Part shown: positions 35,748-48,502 of the stretch, piece by piece | How the letters are laid out: each line of letters starts with the position of its first letter | Numbering within the stretch: the first letter of the stretch is position 1 | Source: Pyrenophora tritici-repentis | Lineage: Eukaryota; Ascomycota; Dothideomycetes; Pleosporales; Pleosporaceae | Length of the DNA stretch: 64,000 nucleotides | Direction: 5' to 3' | Assembly (NCBI RefSeq): GCF_003171515.1 | Contig: NC_089391.1 | Span: forward strand, 2,728,001-2,792,000 | Position numbers and translations under genes: made by a program | The notes under the pieces: generated by a model | What the model was told of the DNA's origin: nothing | Databases searched by the model: none | What the model saw: the letters and a program-made list of their open reading frames with translations, nothing else

Positions 35748-38700
35748 GCGTAGCTGCTAGTATCGCAAATTCCACGACCGTATCTGTCGGGCCAAAGGCT
35801 TTCTTCGATTCGCATCCGTATCTGCATTTGGGTTGGTGTTCGTGTTCATGACAGCACAGCAATGGACCCCCGCTATACCCCCATCCGGTCGGTTTCACTC
35901 TTGCTCTGCGAACTTTGTTACTGGCATTTATTTTTAGGTCCGGGTATACTGCCAGGTATATTGCTATGGAGGACTTGAAAGAAAGAGACGGATAGGAAAA
36001 GACTGGCGTTTTATTTTCGATTGTTTCTCCCTTTCCCTGGCGTTAACATCCCCACTGCCATGTGGCCGTCGTTTCCCACTTCCATGTGGATGTCATTTTC
36101 CCACTGCCATGTGGCCATAGTTCTCCCACTGCCGTGTGGTGGAGGGTTCTTCTACTGCCATGTGGCTCCCGATTCTGAGCAGCGTCGGCGGGCTTCTCCT
36201 TTTAGCCCGCACGCTCCACGATGCGATGTATCAGACGATGTACGCAATACGCCTCCTTGACGTTTCGCATTGCAACTTTGTTCGCACGCTCCTCTTCCGT
36301 AGCGTCGGCAGCATGTACCTATTCCATCAGCTATCACTCGACAGTATTGCTACTATACCCCAATCTGATCTCATCTTCACAATTGTTGGGTTGTTGCACG
36401 CGTCTCCACTAACGACCCTGTTACCAAAGCGCGAAGCTCACAAACCTTAACCAGTATTAGGGGCCCAGCATGTGGTGCCAGGGCCAGGGTACTGCTGGCC
36501 GGCACCAGCCCCGCACAAGCGCCCAGCGTCAGAGCGGTTCGGTACGAAACTCAAAGGCTGTTATTGAGAAAGCAACTGCTAAAACAAACTTCAGATATCA
36601 CGGACAACTCTTGGATTACCCTTGCGTGCTCAGCAATCGTTGATCTGGAGCATTTTTCAAACCCCCCAAGATATTCGACATTCACACCAACATGTCACCA
36701 CAGCCTCAACAAAAGCTCTAGCGTATCGGCATCACTCGACGCCTCACACTTGGCGAAGCGGCGAATCACAGGCGTATGATTTGTCCAGCTTACGCTATGC
36801 GATCACCTGCATGACTAGCCACGCCCTTACATTTGCAACCAGCAAAAATGGTATAGAGTGACACGGCTGACGGCTGCCGAGCGGGGCTTCCCGAGTCGGC
36901 AACGCTGCAGAGACCTAGCATGAATCAGAGCTCCATCGCGCAAGTTCCCTATTCCGGTGTTGTGATTTTTCAGGCGATTAGGGAGTTTGGCCGGGGTAAT
37001 TGGGGGTATGAAAAATGGATGTGAGAGAAGTAGCAGATCTGCAGATGCGCAGCACAAGAGTGGCAAAGTATGAGGTTTCATAAGCTGCAGATGTATGGCT
37101 AGTAGGTAGTGGTGTCTGTGATTGGATGGCATAGGGCGCATGGATTCTACTGGCGCGGGGCGCGCGGATGGGGATCCAAATGAGGTTCATGCTGCTCTCC
37201 GCAGGACACCACAATGCGAGCATCAGTTGACAATGACCTCATTGTCAGCATCAAGGCAGATAGCCGTAGCGGCTTCGGGCTCGCCAAACATGAAACATTT
37301 CGGAAACCGTTCTCGCTGGTTTCGCCACGAATCTCACGCGATTGTCTGCCGATCTGCCACGTTCACTCACCGAATTTGCCCATACAAAGTCCGCCCGAAG
37401 GCTTAATCTTGACCACTCGAATCGAGCTTTCAAGTTTTTGACCAGTTCCGCCTCACTGGGTTTTTTTCGATGTTGGAACCGCGATTTCAACGTTCTGGTA
37501 TAAATAGTTAGTGTCGATCACTCGGAGCAGGAAGCGCCTTCAGGCAACACTGGGTGTCGATTGCAGATCTAAGCTTTAGCGCAGGCAAAACCTTCTCGGT
37601 TCATACTAACGTCTTGTGTCGTTGGCTGGCGATGCGAGGCTACGGGAACCCTCATCGACTCGTAACGCCTGGACGTACAGTACAGAGAGTGAGATTGTGG
37701 GAGCGGAATCGGTCCGTAACGTGATTGCAAACCTGGTGTATTCGGAGCTATGAGGTCATATGCAGAATGCCGAAAATACCGCTCAAGTGCCGCGACCTGG
37801 GTAAACTGCGGCGGTACCCACGAAGGTCTCGTCTCTCGAGATTAGTTGCGTGGGGTGAGTACGCAATGACACTTGTGACGTGAGCTAAGTGAGGTTGCTA
37901 AACAGATTGCTTCAAAATAACGACGTCTTTTGCTACAGCTCTCTGGGGGGTCTTTGACAGCGCCCTTAGTGCCGCCGGCCAGACGCTCCCAAAGTTACGA
38001 ATCGAACAGCCACGTAGCCAGCAGCTGGATCTAAGCCGAAAAGACGAATCTTCAGGTCAGCATTCTGCTGCACGTTTTAATCTCCTATGCATGAACTCTT
38101 GTGCTCTAGATGCATCACCATGCATCAATTCCTTCCTGTTACAGCGGCTGTCTATAGTATAATTCATCTCAACATCCGCTTCCCCAGCTTGGCGATACAT
38201 CATCGAGCGGGAGGGCACAGACAGCACCCGTCCCCGTCAGCGAGTCACTGCACTCTGCTCCAGCAAAACACTAGCCGTTATAGTCTAGATCAGAGTGGAG
38301 ACGTCGGACCGTCGCTGCAACCAACATGTCTTCGAGTCACGAGCTTACCCTCTCTGACTTGCCCACTAACCACTCTAGGAGTCGTGTGGTTCTTTCGCTT
38401 CGCGCGCACTTCGGCGGTCCTGACCATCCGCATCGTGTAATCATCATGTAATCATCGGCCCATTTTGCCCTTGGCCAGAAAATGCCGCTGGAATGCCGCT
38501 GGGATGCCGGCGGAGTTTCCCCCGTTGCGGGCACGTGCAATGACTCGCTGCCCAAAACAGACAGGGCAACGTGGTTGAGCGACTCCTTGACCTCATTCAG
38601 AAAGAACACCCCCTGCCCAGATCACTTTACGAGCCGTGTTGCCTCTGCATGAGGGTGAGGCCCATCACCGCCGTGGCAGTGACAGCTGTCAACTAACAGG

Positions 38701-41700
38701 GCCTGCTATGCAGCCTATTCGTAAAAGGCAGGAGACGGATTGCGGTTACATTGGGCCGACTGGCTTGACAGGTGGAGCAAGGCACGGCACGATCATTATC
38801 ATCGATATATTACCTATACGTCAGGTGCAGTATGCTACAGGTTTCCGTCAATCTTGCCGTTAATTGGCGCGATGTACCGCCTACGGCTACTCATTGCAGC
38901 ATCTACTCGAGGAACCAAGCCAGGGCAGGGATGAGTGAAATGCTGTCGAAACGAGGGGTGCACAGCGAATCGGAAAGGCCGGTAGACAGCGCATTCTTCC
39001 TTGGGTTGGTAATAAGAGCATGGAACTTCTGGACCTTCTAGCCTTGATCATCACCACGGCTAATGATCCCAAAAATTGCTCGCCAACGGTGAACCGACTG
39101 GCATTCTGACTACTGTCCTCCCTCACCACTGAGCTTCAGCATTCGCACCTGCGCTGCAAGCCTTACTCATTGGCTGGCTCGTACCTTCACCCGTATGGGG
39201 TCAGTGACAAGCCTAGACACGCACCAGAAACCACGGGAAGACTTGGGAGATAAGCATCTTAGGCCCGTCACGATACTTACTGCTTGTGACATGTTCCCCG
39301 TCCCCGCACCCGGCTCCGAACACCTCATCTTCAGCCGCTATGACATCTTTTCCACAGAGCCACAGGGACATGTACTTAGACGGCAGCCCGCATCCGCGTC
39401 CTTGCGACGGAAGACGGCACATCCGACAAGCATGACCCAAACGGCAATCGCTGCAGCCCAACAATTACGGTTCCACAATTGAGATTGAATTCTACAATAT
39501 CTCGATATAGAACAGGGCATGCGAGTATACCGGTAAGTCACGGGGTCACAAACTCATGCAAGGGACTTTCTGCATGTGGTAGATATTACGACTAGGTTGT
39601 GCATACGTGTGTTGTGCCGTTGAGATGCCGTTGAGATCTCGACTGAGTCAAGCCTGTCTTACCATTTGACTGGTTGGATCTCGAGTCCGAGATGTGCCTT
39701 GTATCACCTTGCACAAGATGTGAGATGAAGTGGGCACCCTGCATGTTTGCGACTACGCCCTGCGTCCCATACACATAACACATAGACCTACAAGAATCTT
39801 GTACAACGTACACGTACCCAATTCCAGACGTTGCGCAACGGCATCCTGTCCGTACTCGCCTCTTCATCCCCGTCTCGTGTCAATAACAGGTCCGGTTCCT
39901 GGGTCCGCGCTTGCATGTCTTTGAAACACCAAATCTAGCCAGCGATGAAAGCCGTAATGTCATTGCGCATGTCATCGCCAACACCCGCTAATGCCGGCCC
40001 GCAAGCGGTGCAGAGAACGTAATTGGAAGCAAAGCCTTTCCATTCCATCAACCCAACAAAGTCGCCAAATGCAATGCAAATCACGCCCGGCCACGCGAAC
40101 CGCAACCACGCGTGCGTCGATCAAGATTCCCGTTTCCCTCAGATTTGCATCTAGATTCGTCGCCAACGGTCCATGGCCCGTCCTTTCCGACTCTCTCCCT
40201 CCCTCCCTTTCTCTCGCTTAGACCTAAAATATACAGCAAACCGTCCTGCCCATCCCCCAAGAGTAAAATACGATAAAACGATAGAGGCATTGCAGCGTTT
40301 GGTTCCGGTCCTTTATGCCGGCTTGTTATGTTCTCATTGGCCAGGACAAGTTAACCGGACTATGGGTGAGATTTTGGTTATGCATAACAACGACCGACTG
40401 ACGGTCTTCAAAGGGGTGGCTATTGGCAAGCACCTTCGTGAAAACCTGCTGGCGAAATGTACGTCGATTGCATGAGAGGAAGCCGTGCATGTTCAAAGCG
40501 CTTCGGTACACCTGGCCGCGTGGCGGTGTGTAGCACATTACGGCGCGGAAGAAGAAAATGCTACGCGGTTTTGTTACACTGATCGGCGGTATCACTTCTC
40601 CGCGCCCAAGAATATATATCTTACACGTCTTACACATCGTGTCATCGTCAGAGGGGGAAGGGAGCGGGGTACGAGTCAGGGGCTTTCGCTGTCTTACTGT
40701 AAGCGTCGTGGCGTCTCAATAGGGGTCATATCGCAATCACGAAAAAGCATAGTTTGTTTTTTCCCCGAAACTTTGTTATTTACCCTTTGGGGGGTTGCAT
40801 CATCTGTCGTGTCCCGCACAGCTCTTGACACCAAAAGGGTCCAGCGAATTACGCGACATGGAGCAGGAATTGGCGGACTAATGGCGAGTAAGCGCGGCTG
40901 AGAGATAGTGTGGGCCCCTGGTGGGATCAACAAGGCAACGAGAGGGATGCCTCCGTTGCCGGATAATTCCAAATGTGAGCGTGGAGTGCGAAGCCGCTGG
41001 GCGAGTCTGCATGCCGTGTGCCATGTGCAAGTGTGCGAGTTTGGTTGGAGCGATGCGACAAGGCGATGCGGGAGCGCGAAAGAATAGCAAGCTAGGTCAC
41101 AGGTAAGAAGCTGGGATGAAGGGGATCATGGGGTGGAGGTTGTGGTGGCGCTGTTAGCCGCCCTGCGCCCGTGTGTGCATGTGCAAAGGAAGTCGCAATG
41201 CTTTTTGCACGTGATGCCGAAAGCCCTTCATTGCTAATACCGAGTTTACCGTCAGAACGAAAGTGAAAGGCGACGCGCCACGCGCCGCGACAAACGATGG
41301 CGTAGTGGGGCAATTGCTTGTCATGGCTGGCTTTCCTCTCCGCCCTTCGTCATCGATCACAGTGGCGAAGTCATCTCCTCCCCACTAGTCCTACACACCT
41401 CACTCCCACTCCTGCAACACCGTTGAATTTGGACCCCACTCCGGCCTCTGATCGGGCCTGTTCTGTAATGTGACTCATGCGCAGTATTATGCCAGCATAG
41501 GGTTTTTGTGCAACCGTTACACAAGACTCAAACATGTCGAGTGGCGAACATGTACCTATCCCTACTACATGTCTTTTCTTCAAGGCGTCATACATGGGAA
41601 GCGCAAACTCTAATGTGGAGCAGATCTAGGAGGCGCAGTCGCTCGTGACTCCGGAAGGCCTCCGAGATTCGGGCTGTTGTGCTTCACAATGCCCTTGTCA

Positions 41701-42951
41701 TATATGTGTGGCATGGATAACGGCTAACCAGCACGCTTAACGAATCGGCGTTTGCAGTAGAGGCTACCTCTATCTGCAACCCTGTACCGCGCTTGCTATA
41801 GCGCTGCCTAATATCTCTCAGGTTTTGCTTGTGAGTATTTGTCTGTGGTTGTCCGGTCATCTCAACGTGTCGGTATTGTGCGAAATCAGGGCTGTGGAGA
41901 ACATGTCACTAAACTCGTGCTTAGCATGTCTACTCTGACTGTTGGATGCAGTATTATTAATTACAATTATTACCAGAGTAATTCGTTGTAAGCACCATCA
42001 AGCTGTGCACAAAAGACCCCATACCCTGTCTTGATTGGAATAGTACCCACACATCCCACGCACCTTCAACCTCACAAGCATACCCTAGAACCACCATCTT
42101 CGACAATCTCTGGTATCAGAACACTGCCCAAGTGGCACAGCCTCGCCCAATCTTCTCGTAGATCAAACATTAAGCGCTGGGAGCTGTTTCGCAGTGTCGA
42201 AGGAATGGCATCCCAGTCTGCAGCGTCATCGTGATTAACGATAGAGGGCACAACCCACACATCCATACCTGTCAGCTGCAATATCATCTCGCAGCGAGTC
42301 ATATCGCGTGGTAGATCTAGATCTAGATCTAGTGACCCAGCGCATCGGGACTTTCTTTGATTGCGCTGGTTCCCGTCCGGCTCTTGGCCAAGTTCGTCGC
42401 TTCAATGCTGTGATAGCGCAAGATCTACAAGGACCTTAAGACGCCTTAAGTTTTGCTTTTTCATTACCCCTTGAACCGTTATGGCGCGAATTGCAGTCAA
42501 TGATTACCCATTGCGAATACCGAATCCGACCAGCACGGGAAACCCCTAGCAATATTGATGCTTCCCGTGTGACCGTTGGAGAGATAAGAAAAAAAGAAAA
42601 GAAAGTCTCGACACGAGAAACAGGTGGAGTCGATCAGCAGAATCCAATCGTATCGAGATGGTAGTGTGCGTCACCACTGCACGAATGGAATACCAGCTGA
42701 ACACGGGAAGGCATCGAATAGCAATGCACTAAATGCAAGATATTATCTAGCTGATGCCAAGTTGCCTGCAACCACCACAAGGATTGGCTAAGATATACAT
42801 ACATGTTGCAAAAATTCAGGCTCGCTACACCATGTCCCTTCCTGCTTGCAGGATCGGTAGGCAAGATGAAGTGTTTTGTTTTTCCCGATCGATCTAGCCT
42901 CACTCCAGCCTCCGACCAAAGTTCTCGTCATGTTAAACCCAGGTAGCGGCA
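35748..42951. other. Long gene-poor region (7.2 kb)
   Basis: No gene could be supported. Near the left end, 36046-36172 holds about five imperfect 25-26 bp repeats built on CCCACTGCCATGTGG. At 42310-42331 there is a short AGATCT/CTAGAT run. Other open frames (for example 38087-38440 and 40485-40901) lack domains, conserved context or splice signals. The rightmost part contains the 3' UTR of the aldehyde dehydrogenase gene. Confidence 0.5.
36046..36172. repeat. Imperfect 25-bp tandem repeat (CCCACTGCCATGTGG core), about 5 units
   Basis: The cores CCACTGCCATGTGG, CCACTTCCATGTGG, CCACTGCCATGTGG, CCACTGCCGTGTGG and CTACTGCCATGTGG recur every 25-27 bp with T-rich spacers. It lies about 300 bp after the stop at 35747, in or near that gene's 3' region. 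Confidence 0.8.
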
Positions 42952-44502
42952 TTATAGTTTATTGCCCATGTTGATATGCACAGCCTTGACTTGGGAGTAG
43001 GCTTCCAAGCCAGCCTCTCCAAGCTCACGACCAATCCCACTTTGCTTGACACCACCAAACGGTATCCGGTAGTCACAATCCTGGCTGCTGTTCACCCACA
43101 CCATGCCCGCCTCGATCTCTGCAGCCACCCTGTGGGCTCTCTCAAGATCCTTTGTGAAGATTGCGCTACCAAGGCCGTAGATGGAGTCATTGGCTAGGGC
43201 TACCGCCTCTTCTTCAGTGGAAAATGTGGCAATCACCACAAAAGGCCCGAAAATCTCTTCCCGGTAGATGCGCATATTGGGGCTGACCTTTGTGAATACG
43301 GTGGGCTTGACGAAGTAGCCATTGCCCTCGCATGCCTCTCCTCCTTCGATTAGCTCAGCGCCTTCGGACTTGCCGATGTCCACATACGACAGCACGCGTT
43401 CATATTGCTGTCTGGTGACTTGAGGACCGTGGAACGTATCTTCGCTCCATTGATCACCGATGACGGACACGCTCTTGATCTGTTGGCGGAACTGGGAGAT
43501 GAAGGTCTCAAACACCGACTCCTGGACGAGGATACGCGACGTAGCTGTGCAGATCTGACCCTGGTTCGACATGATGCCAATGTGCGACCATCGCACTGCT
43601 TGTTCTATATCGCAGTCTTCGAAGACGATCAGCGGCGATTTGCCTCCAGTCTCTAGGGTGATGTTCCTCAACCCTATCGCAGCCATCTTCATAATCTGGG
43701 TAGCGGTAGTTGTCGATCCAGTGAATGCCACCTTGTCGACAAGTGCATGTTGCACTAATGCAGCGCCTGCCTCCCTTCCAAGGCCATTCAGAATATTGAC
43801 AACGCCAGCGGGAAAGCCCGCTTGCTTGATAAGTTTGGCCAAGACGAGGATGGACAATGGCGTTTGCTCTGCAGCTTTTAGTACGATAGCGTTACCACAC
43901 GCCAAAGCAGGTCCGAGTTTCCAGCAAGCCATGGACAAGGGGTAGTTCCAAGGGATGATTTGAGCGACGACTCCAATGGGCTGGCGTAGTGTGTATGCAA
44001 ATTTCTGAGGCGTGGTGTTGATTGTCTGGCCAGAAATCTTATCGGCCCAGCCCGCATAGTAGCGGATTGCTGAGAAGGACTCGGGAATATCTTCGTTGAG
44101 AGCTGCACTGTAAGGCTTGCCTGGCGATTCTTAGTGCGTGCCTTGAATTGACTTGTTCGGGAGATACTTACCATTGTCCCAGGCATCAATGGTTGCAAGA
44201 AGCTCCTTGTTATCCTCCATCAAGTCCGCCAGTTTGGCCATCAGCCTTCCGCGTTGAGTAACACACATGTTCTTCCATTCTGGATTCTTCAAGGCCCTCT
44301 TTGCTGCTTGCACAGCACGGTCAACGTCTTCTGTAGTGGCAGCCTGTACCACAGCAATCTCCTTTTCCGTAGCGGGATCTATCGAAGAAATGGTGTTTGT
44401 CGGCGATGAGGAGTCGACGAACTCGTTGTCAATGAAAAGCCCTGTTGGCTGCTCCCACTCTTGACCATTTGGTGCCTTCAGTTTGATGAATTCAGGCATC
44501 AT
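42952..44502 (-). CDS. Aldehyde dehydrogenase (NAD(P)+-dependent, ALDH superfamily)
   Basis: Predicted 499 residues from exons 44502-44172 and 44120-42952; the 51-nt intron (GTAAGT...CAG) joins DAWDNG and KPYSAALNED. The enzyme oxidises aldehydes to carboxylic acids. Catalytic residues are visible: Asn169 in PWNYP, Glu267 in TLETGGKSP and Cys301 in NQGQICTATSR. The cofactor-binding FTGST motif and the C-terminal PFGGVKQSGIGRELG are also present. There is no obvious targeting peptide (MMPEFIKLKAPNGQEW), so it is probably cytosolic. Length is typical. The sequence resembles fungal acetaldehyde/betaine-type ALDHs, but substrate cannot be set from sequence alone. It borders gene-poor DNA on the right and on the left. 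Confidence 0.95.
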
Positions 44503-45235
44503 GAATATCTATACAGTTATCAGAGTTTCAGTTACAACTTAGGCTTCGATTTAAGTTGGTTCTTGATAATTAATCGTGCGTGTCGTCTATGGCGAGGGGT
44601 AAGACGTCAGCACATGTTATCTATCTACCGGTAAAGCTTGAGAAGTGGGGTTGCCAGAACCCCGCTAGACTATTGAGAAACGTTGCCAATGCTCCTGACT
44701 CCGGACTTGCACCGTAGTCTTATTGCGCATGCTAGTATAATATCTTACAAATGTAGTCTCGGGGAAGGGTTTACGGTGCGAGCTCAGGTGCTTGGTACGC
44801 GAAGGGCAATTGCAGTGGTGGGCGAAATCAAGGCGGCACTTGCTAAGGACTCGATCCAGAAGCAACACCCATCATCTCAGACATCGTCTGCACACCTTCA
44901 GCCACGATTACACAGAGTATCACTCTCAGCGCTCGTTGGAAATTGAACTCTGGCTATAGGGGTGGTAAGGGTCTATATGGTACGCGTCGAAAGCCGGGAC
45001 CGCGAGTGGGGTTCGGTTAGCACGACACGCCATCTCCAAACTTCAACGTCACTTCCCTTGCGCATCGTAAGAGTAATCCCATGAATACCATCTCTCACTG
45101 CTTTGCAAATCACTGTGTTCCTTTAAGAGCTTCATCTTCCTACTCAGCGTATTCTCTTTAATCTCCGAAAGTCTTGGCCGACGGCCCTCTTCCGGCTCGG
45201 CGACCTTCCAGCTCAAGTTTACGCTTCTTGACTGC
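44503..45235. other. Intergenic region upstream of the aldehyde dehydrogenase
   Basis: About 0.7 kb, expected to contain the ALDH promoter. No strong motif or gene seen. Confidence 0.45.
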
Positions 45236-46080
45236 CTAAGGTGTCTTCAGTATCTGACTGGACTGGACTTTGGATTTCTCCCAGAAATCTACAAAGTCTC
45301 CACGTGCTTGAACGGAAGTGCGGAACGCTGCGGTCAGCTCTTTCAGCCAATACTTCTTTTCGTACTACAAGACCGATGCGGTCACTATGTATTTGAGCGC
45401 ACCGTCAACGTCCTTGCATGTAAGATCTTCGCCATCTCTAGTCAGACCAGATACCATGCTACTACTATCGTCAAATTTTCCGGTACGAGCGGGCTATCGC
45501 AAAGCAGGACTTCCACCATCGTAGTGTGGCAGTCATTAACAGCGTTTGGTACTGCATCACACCAAGCTGATACACCTTTGAATGTAGATACACCGGGTTC
45601 CTTAGATCTATGTAGAGACTACCCTTCGTTTTATCATTGGGGAACTGTGTTGCATGGTGCACCGTGGTCACTTTGTCGTCATGGTCGAGCTGGTATGACC
45701 CGGTGTACATGAATTTTACCATGCGGTCAACAGTGATAGAATGAATGAGATGCTTTGAAAACTCCTTTTCAGAGGCTTCTAGGCATGATTGCAGCTATAT
45801 GTATGTAAGTCAAAGTCTAGACCACAGGACTTTGCGCACTCACCCCTTCAGGATATAGAAGCTTCTTGAATCGATCCGAACCCGCAAAGAGAAACGACGA
45901 ATATACGCCAAGTTTTGCATCGCCTACGATCAAAGTTAAGTCACATCAAGTGTGCATGGTAAGAATGGCATAGCCTTGACTAAGACACCGTTAGTTTGGG
46001 TTTCAACGACAACGAGCTCAAGGCCTATTACTTACTTTTAGATCATTTGCCGAGGAGTTAGAGGTGACATCCCCCGACCC
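45236..46080 (-). pseudogene. BTB/POZ-domain gene, broken (frame changes and internal stop)
   Basis: The minus strand carries segments of one BTB/POZ protein in order. N-terminal part: SANDLK, then DAKLGVYSSFLFAGSDRF (about 45930-45860). After a GTGAGT...TAG intron near 45795-45842, SCLEASEKEF and VDRMVKFMYTGSYQLD follow. C-terminal pieces VLLCDSPLVPENLTIVVAW and YWLKELTAAFRTSVQARGDF lie in different frames. The C-terminal piece contains an in-frame TAG between VTASVL and YEKKYW, at the place where the 60-kb paralog has an Arg (VLRY). No single set of introns reconnects the frames. BTB domains mediate dimerisation and often recruit substrates to cullin-3 ligases; whether this copy makes any protein is doubtful. 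The N-terminal exon is unresolved. Confidence 0.7.
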
Positions 46081-46430
46081 AAGAACTCTTTTCCCAACAG
46101 ATCCCTCAGGGAGCAGGGCTGAGTGACGTTTACTTGTGGATCCTGCGCAACTTGCTCTTGGCTAATAGGACCATGCTCACCAAGACTACCCCCAGTTTCT
46201 TTCTCGCATATACCCTTGTATAATAATATCCGCTGAAACCTAGTATTCTCCGGCTCTCGCTCAAGCTTTATGATATTGGTGTCTTCTCCGCATTCTCCAA
46301 AGACTTGGATGCTTATATCAGAAGTAGCTGCTTTCCAACGCTCTTCGTCGAGCTTCACCTTGCAAATCGCTGCATGGATAGCCGGAACTACTAGAGTCGA
46401 TGTCATCTGCCGTATCACCTTCCGGTTCAT
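46038..46430 (-). CDS. Hypothetical ORF overlapping the 5' end of the broken BTB gene
   Basis: A 130-codon open frame beginning MNRKVIRQMTSTLVV. It has no recognised domain and is in a different frame from the BTB segment it overlaps by about 40 bp. It could be upstream leader sequence or a remnant of an upstream exon. Reported with low confidence because nothing but the open frame supports it. Confidence 0.2.
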   Translation of the reverse strand: MNRKVIRQMTSTLVVPAIHAAICKVKLDEERWKAATSDISIQVFGECGEDTNIIKLEREPENTRFQRILLYKGICEKETGGSLGEHGPISQEQVAQDPQVNVTQPCSLRDLLGKEFLGRGMSPLTPRQMI

Positions 46431-47136
46431 TTGTGGTGATAATGTCCGCTAACTCAGGTGGCCGACAGGCGCTAGGAAGTACTTGACAAGAGCGCGGTCC
46501 GCCACTGTCTGCGAAGCTGTTAGATATTAGTAATAGATTGGGCGGTGTTTATTCTTGAGAATTTGTCGCAAATGACAGATAAAGGCAGAGGGTGGGGGCT
46601 TCTAAGCGGGTGAGTGACCATCGCTAGCCTAGCTGATAAAACACTCCTTCGGGTAAGATCAGATGAGCAGAGAAGGGCAAAACGAAGACTATTCACGAGG
46701 AATCGAACTTATCAAAAAAACATATAACTATTAGCGGTCTCCACAGCAGGCGGGGATACTACCGCGGTCTACCACTTTGGTCGGTCAACAAGGGATATTG
46801 AAAAATCTGGAATTAACAAGTACATAAACTGACTTCTAGATATCCTCTTATAGGTTACAAGGGTTGCTATGGTTGTATCACGGATTAGGCAGCAAAGGGT
46901 GCGAGTGTGACTCGTCGTCACCCCGCCTCTACCCTATTGATTCAGTGCCTAGTCGCTCATGTAAACCCCTACTAGTCAATTGCTTCATGGTTATAGAACA
47001 GACGCAGCACTAGCCGACTGTTAATACTAATCATCATATCTTAAAATGGCTCACTAACTCCCAGGAATACCTAGGTCGAATAACAGTGGCGCTAGGAAGC
47101 GCGAGCGCAAAGAAGATAGGATCGACGATACCCTCC
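46431..47136. other. AT-rich intergenic region
   Basis: About 0.7 kb of comparatively AT-rich sequence with no supported gene, ending at the target duplication of MITE copy 2. Confidence 0.5.
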
Positions 47137-47280
47137 CTTATTAGCAGACTCCGCAACAATCAATCGATTGACATGATTGATTCCTATATAGGTTAAAGAA
47201 TTACTTCATTAGGCAGCCTTTAACCTAGATAGGAATCAATCATGCCGATCCGATTGATTGTTGCGGAGTCTGCTTATTAG
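47137..47280 (-). mobile_element. hAT-like MITE copy 2 with 8-bp target duplications
   Basis: The 128-bp element spans 47145-47272, flanked by CTTATTAG direct repeats at 47137-47144 and 47273-47280. Read on the minus strand it is identical, base for base, to the element at 12852-12979. Same CAGACTCCGC terminal repeats, same hairpin-forming arms, no coding capacity. It lies in AT-rich intergenic DNA of the accessory block. Confidence 0.95.
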
Positions 47281-48502
47281 ATTATCACTCTCAAACACCA
47301 CAATTCCTTCTACGTACATGTATTTCTCAAATCCCCGCATTTCATTTACATGCAGAATCCCTTACCTAGCTGTATGTGCCCGTCTTGTCTATGTGCATTC
47401 AGTTCGGTTCGGTCCTGTGTGCAAGTCTGCCACAAAGCTATAGAAGCTAGCCATAGGAAAATCCAGAGGCAGATTCTGTAGTCTCGTAGAGTATTTTTAT
47501 TTGTTGTAAGATAACTACGAAGTCTAATTATATAGATATAAGGCGACTAAGTTAAACATACACTCTATAAAGTTTCCGCACATAAGGGGAAATCTATATA
47601 AATAATAAGTTAATATTGGAACAAGGTCCCTCTAGTAGTATGACTACTGTGGATAACCGAGTGAGAGGGACAAGGCGGGGTGGCTGCAACGTATTGTATT
47701 CTGTCGTGTTGTCCGGTCTCACAGACTTTGGCTGTTGTGGTGGGTGCTATTGCCCACCGGGCAGTGCCTGCCACACCAGCACATCATGTGACTCTCAAGC
47801 ACCTTCTACCCTGGACTGAACCCAGATATTCTCAACAGTTAATAATAATAATAATAATATACGAGGTTCGAACGAAAGCTAAAAAAAGACTGCATATCAC
47901 TTTCAGGTGGTCCGATGAAGAACCAATTTGCCCGCAACGTTGTTCCAACCATAACACCCTTCCATGATACACATTACTGTGAGACGACATAATGAAAGAC
48001 CAATTTGCCCGCAACGTTGTCCCAACCAGGCCGCCCCTCAGTCTTTGATGAAATAATTCTTGTTTACTAACTATATATCTGATACACTGTTACTCTAACA
48101 TTAGTTCATTGGTCTAGTATATTGCGCGAAGCTTCCCGTGTTATCCGGCACGTGGCGTGAGACCTTCACTTCCCAGCGCGCCAAGGTCGCAGCCTAGCCT
48201 AGCCCCAAACGAGGCTGCCTACAAACAGCACCTCGTCTGCCTACTATCCCGCTCACTGCACGGCACAGCCCATTACCCAACACTCGACAGGGTCTTCATC
48301 ACAGCGAAATTGCGGGAGGTTACATGATGGAGATGACACCGTCTGGAAGTAGCGCACAAGCAGTTAGCGAAAGCAAGACGAGAAGCGGTACGTGAAAGCG
48401 CGAGTTTGAAGATGAAGCGGTCGAGTACACTGTTGAGAGCCCAGGTGCCCACGACGTAACCTTTCAAGTCTGCATGGTGCGCATACACCCTTGCTCAAGG
48501 CC
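47281..48502. other. AT-rich intergenic region with microsatellite and direct repeats
   Basis: About 1.2 kb without a supported gene. It contains an AAT-type run at about 47841-47860 and a 29-bp direct repeat (47923-47951 and 48000-48028). Sequence between 47450 and 47640 is strongly AT-rich. Confidence 0.5.
47923..48028. repeat. 29-bp direct repeat, two copies 77 bp apart
   Basis: CCAATTTGCCCGCAACGTTG followed by TtCCAACCA or TcCCAACCA occurs at 47923-47951 and 48000-48028 with one mismatch; similarity extends a few bases to the left (GATGAAGA / ATGAAAGA). Paired direct repeats of this kind occur near the ends of some DNA transposons, but no transposase or terminal inverted repeat was found here. 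Confidence 0.85.

Noticed and set aside
47858..47890. GAGGTTCGAACG resembling a tRNA T-arm
   Set aside because: No acceptor stem, anticodon arm or D-arm could be placed around it.
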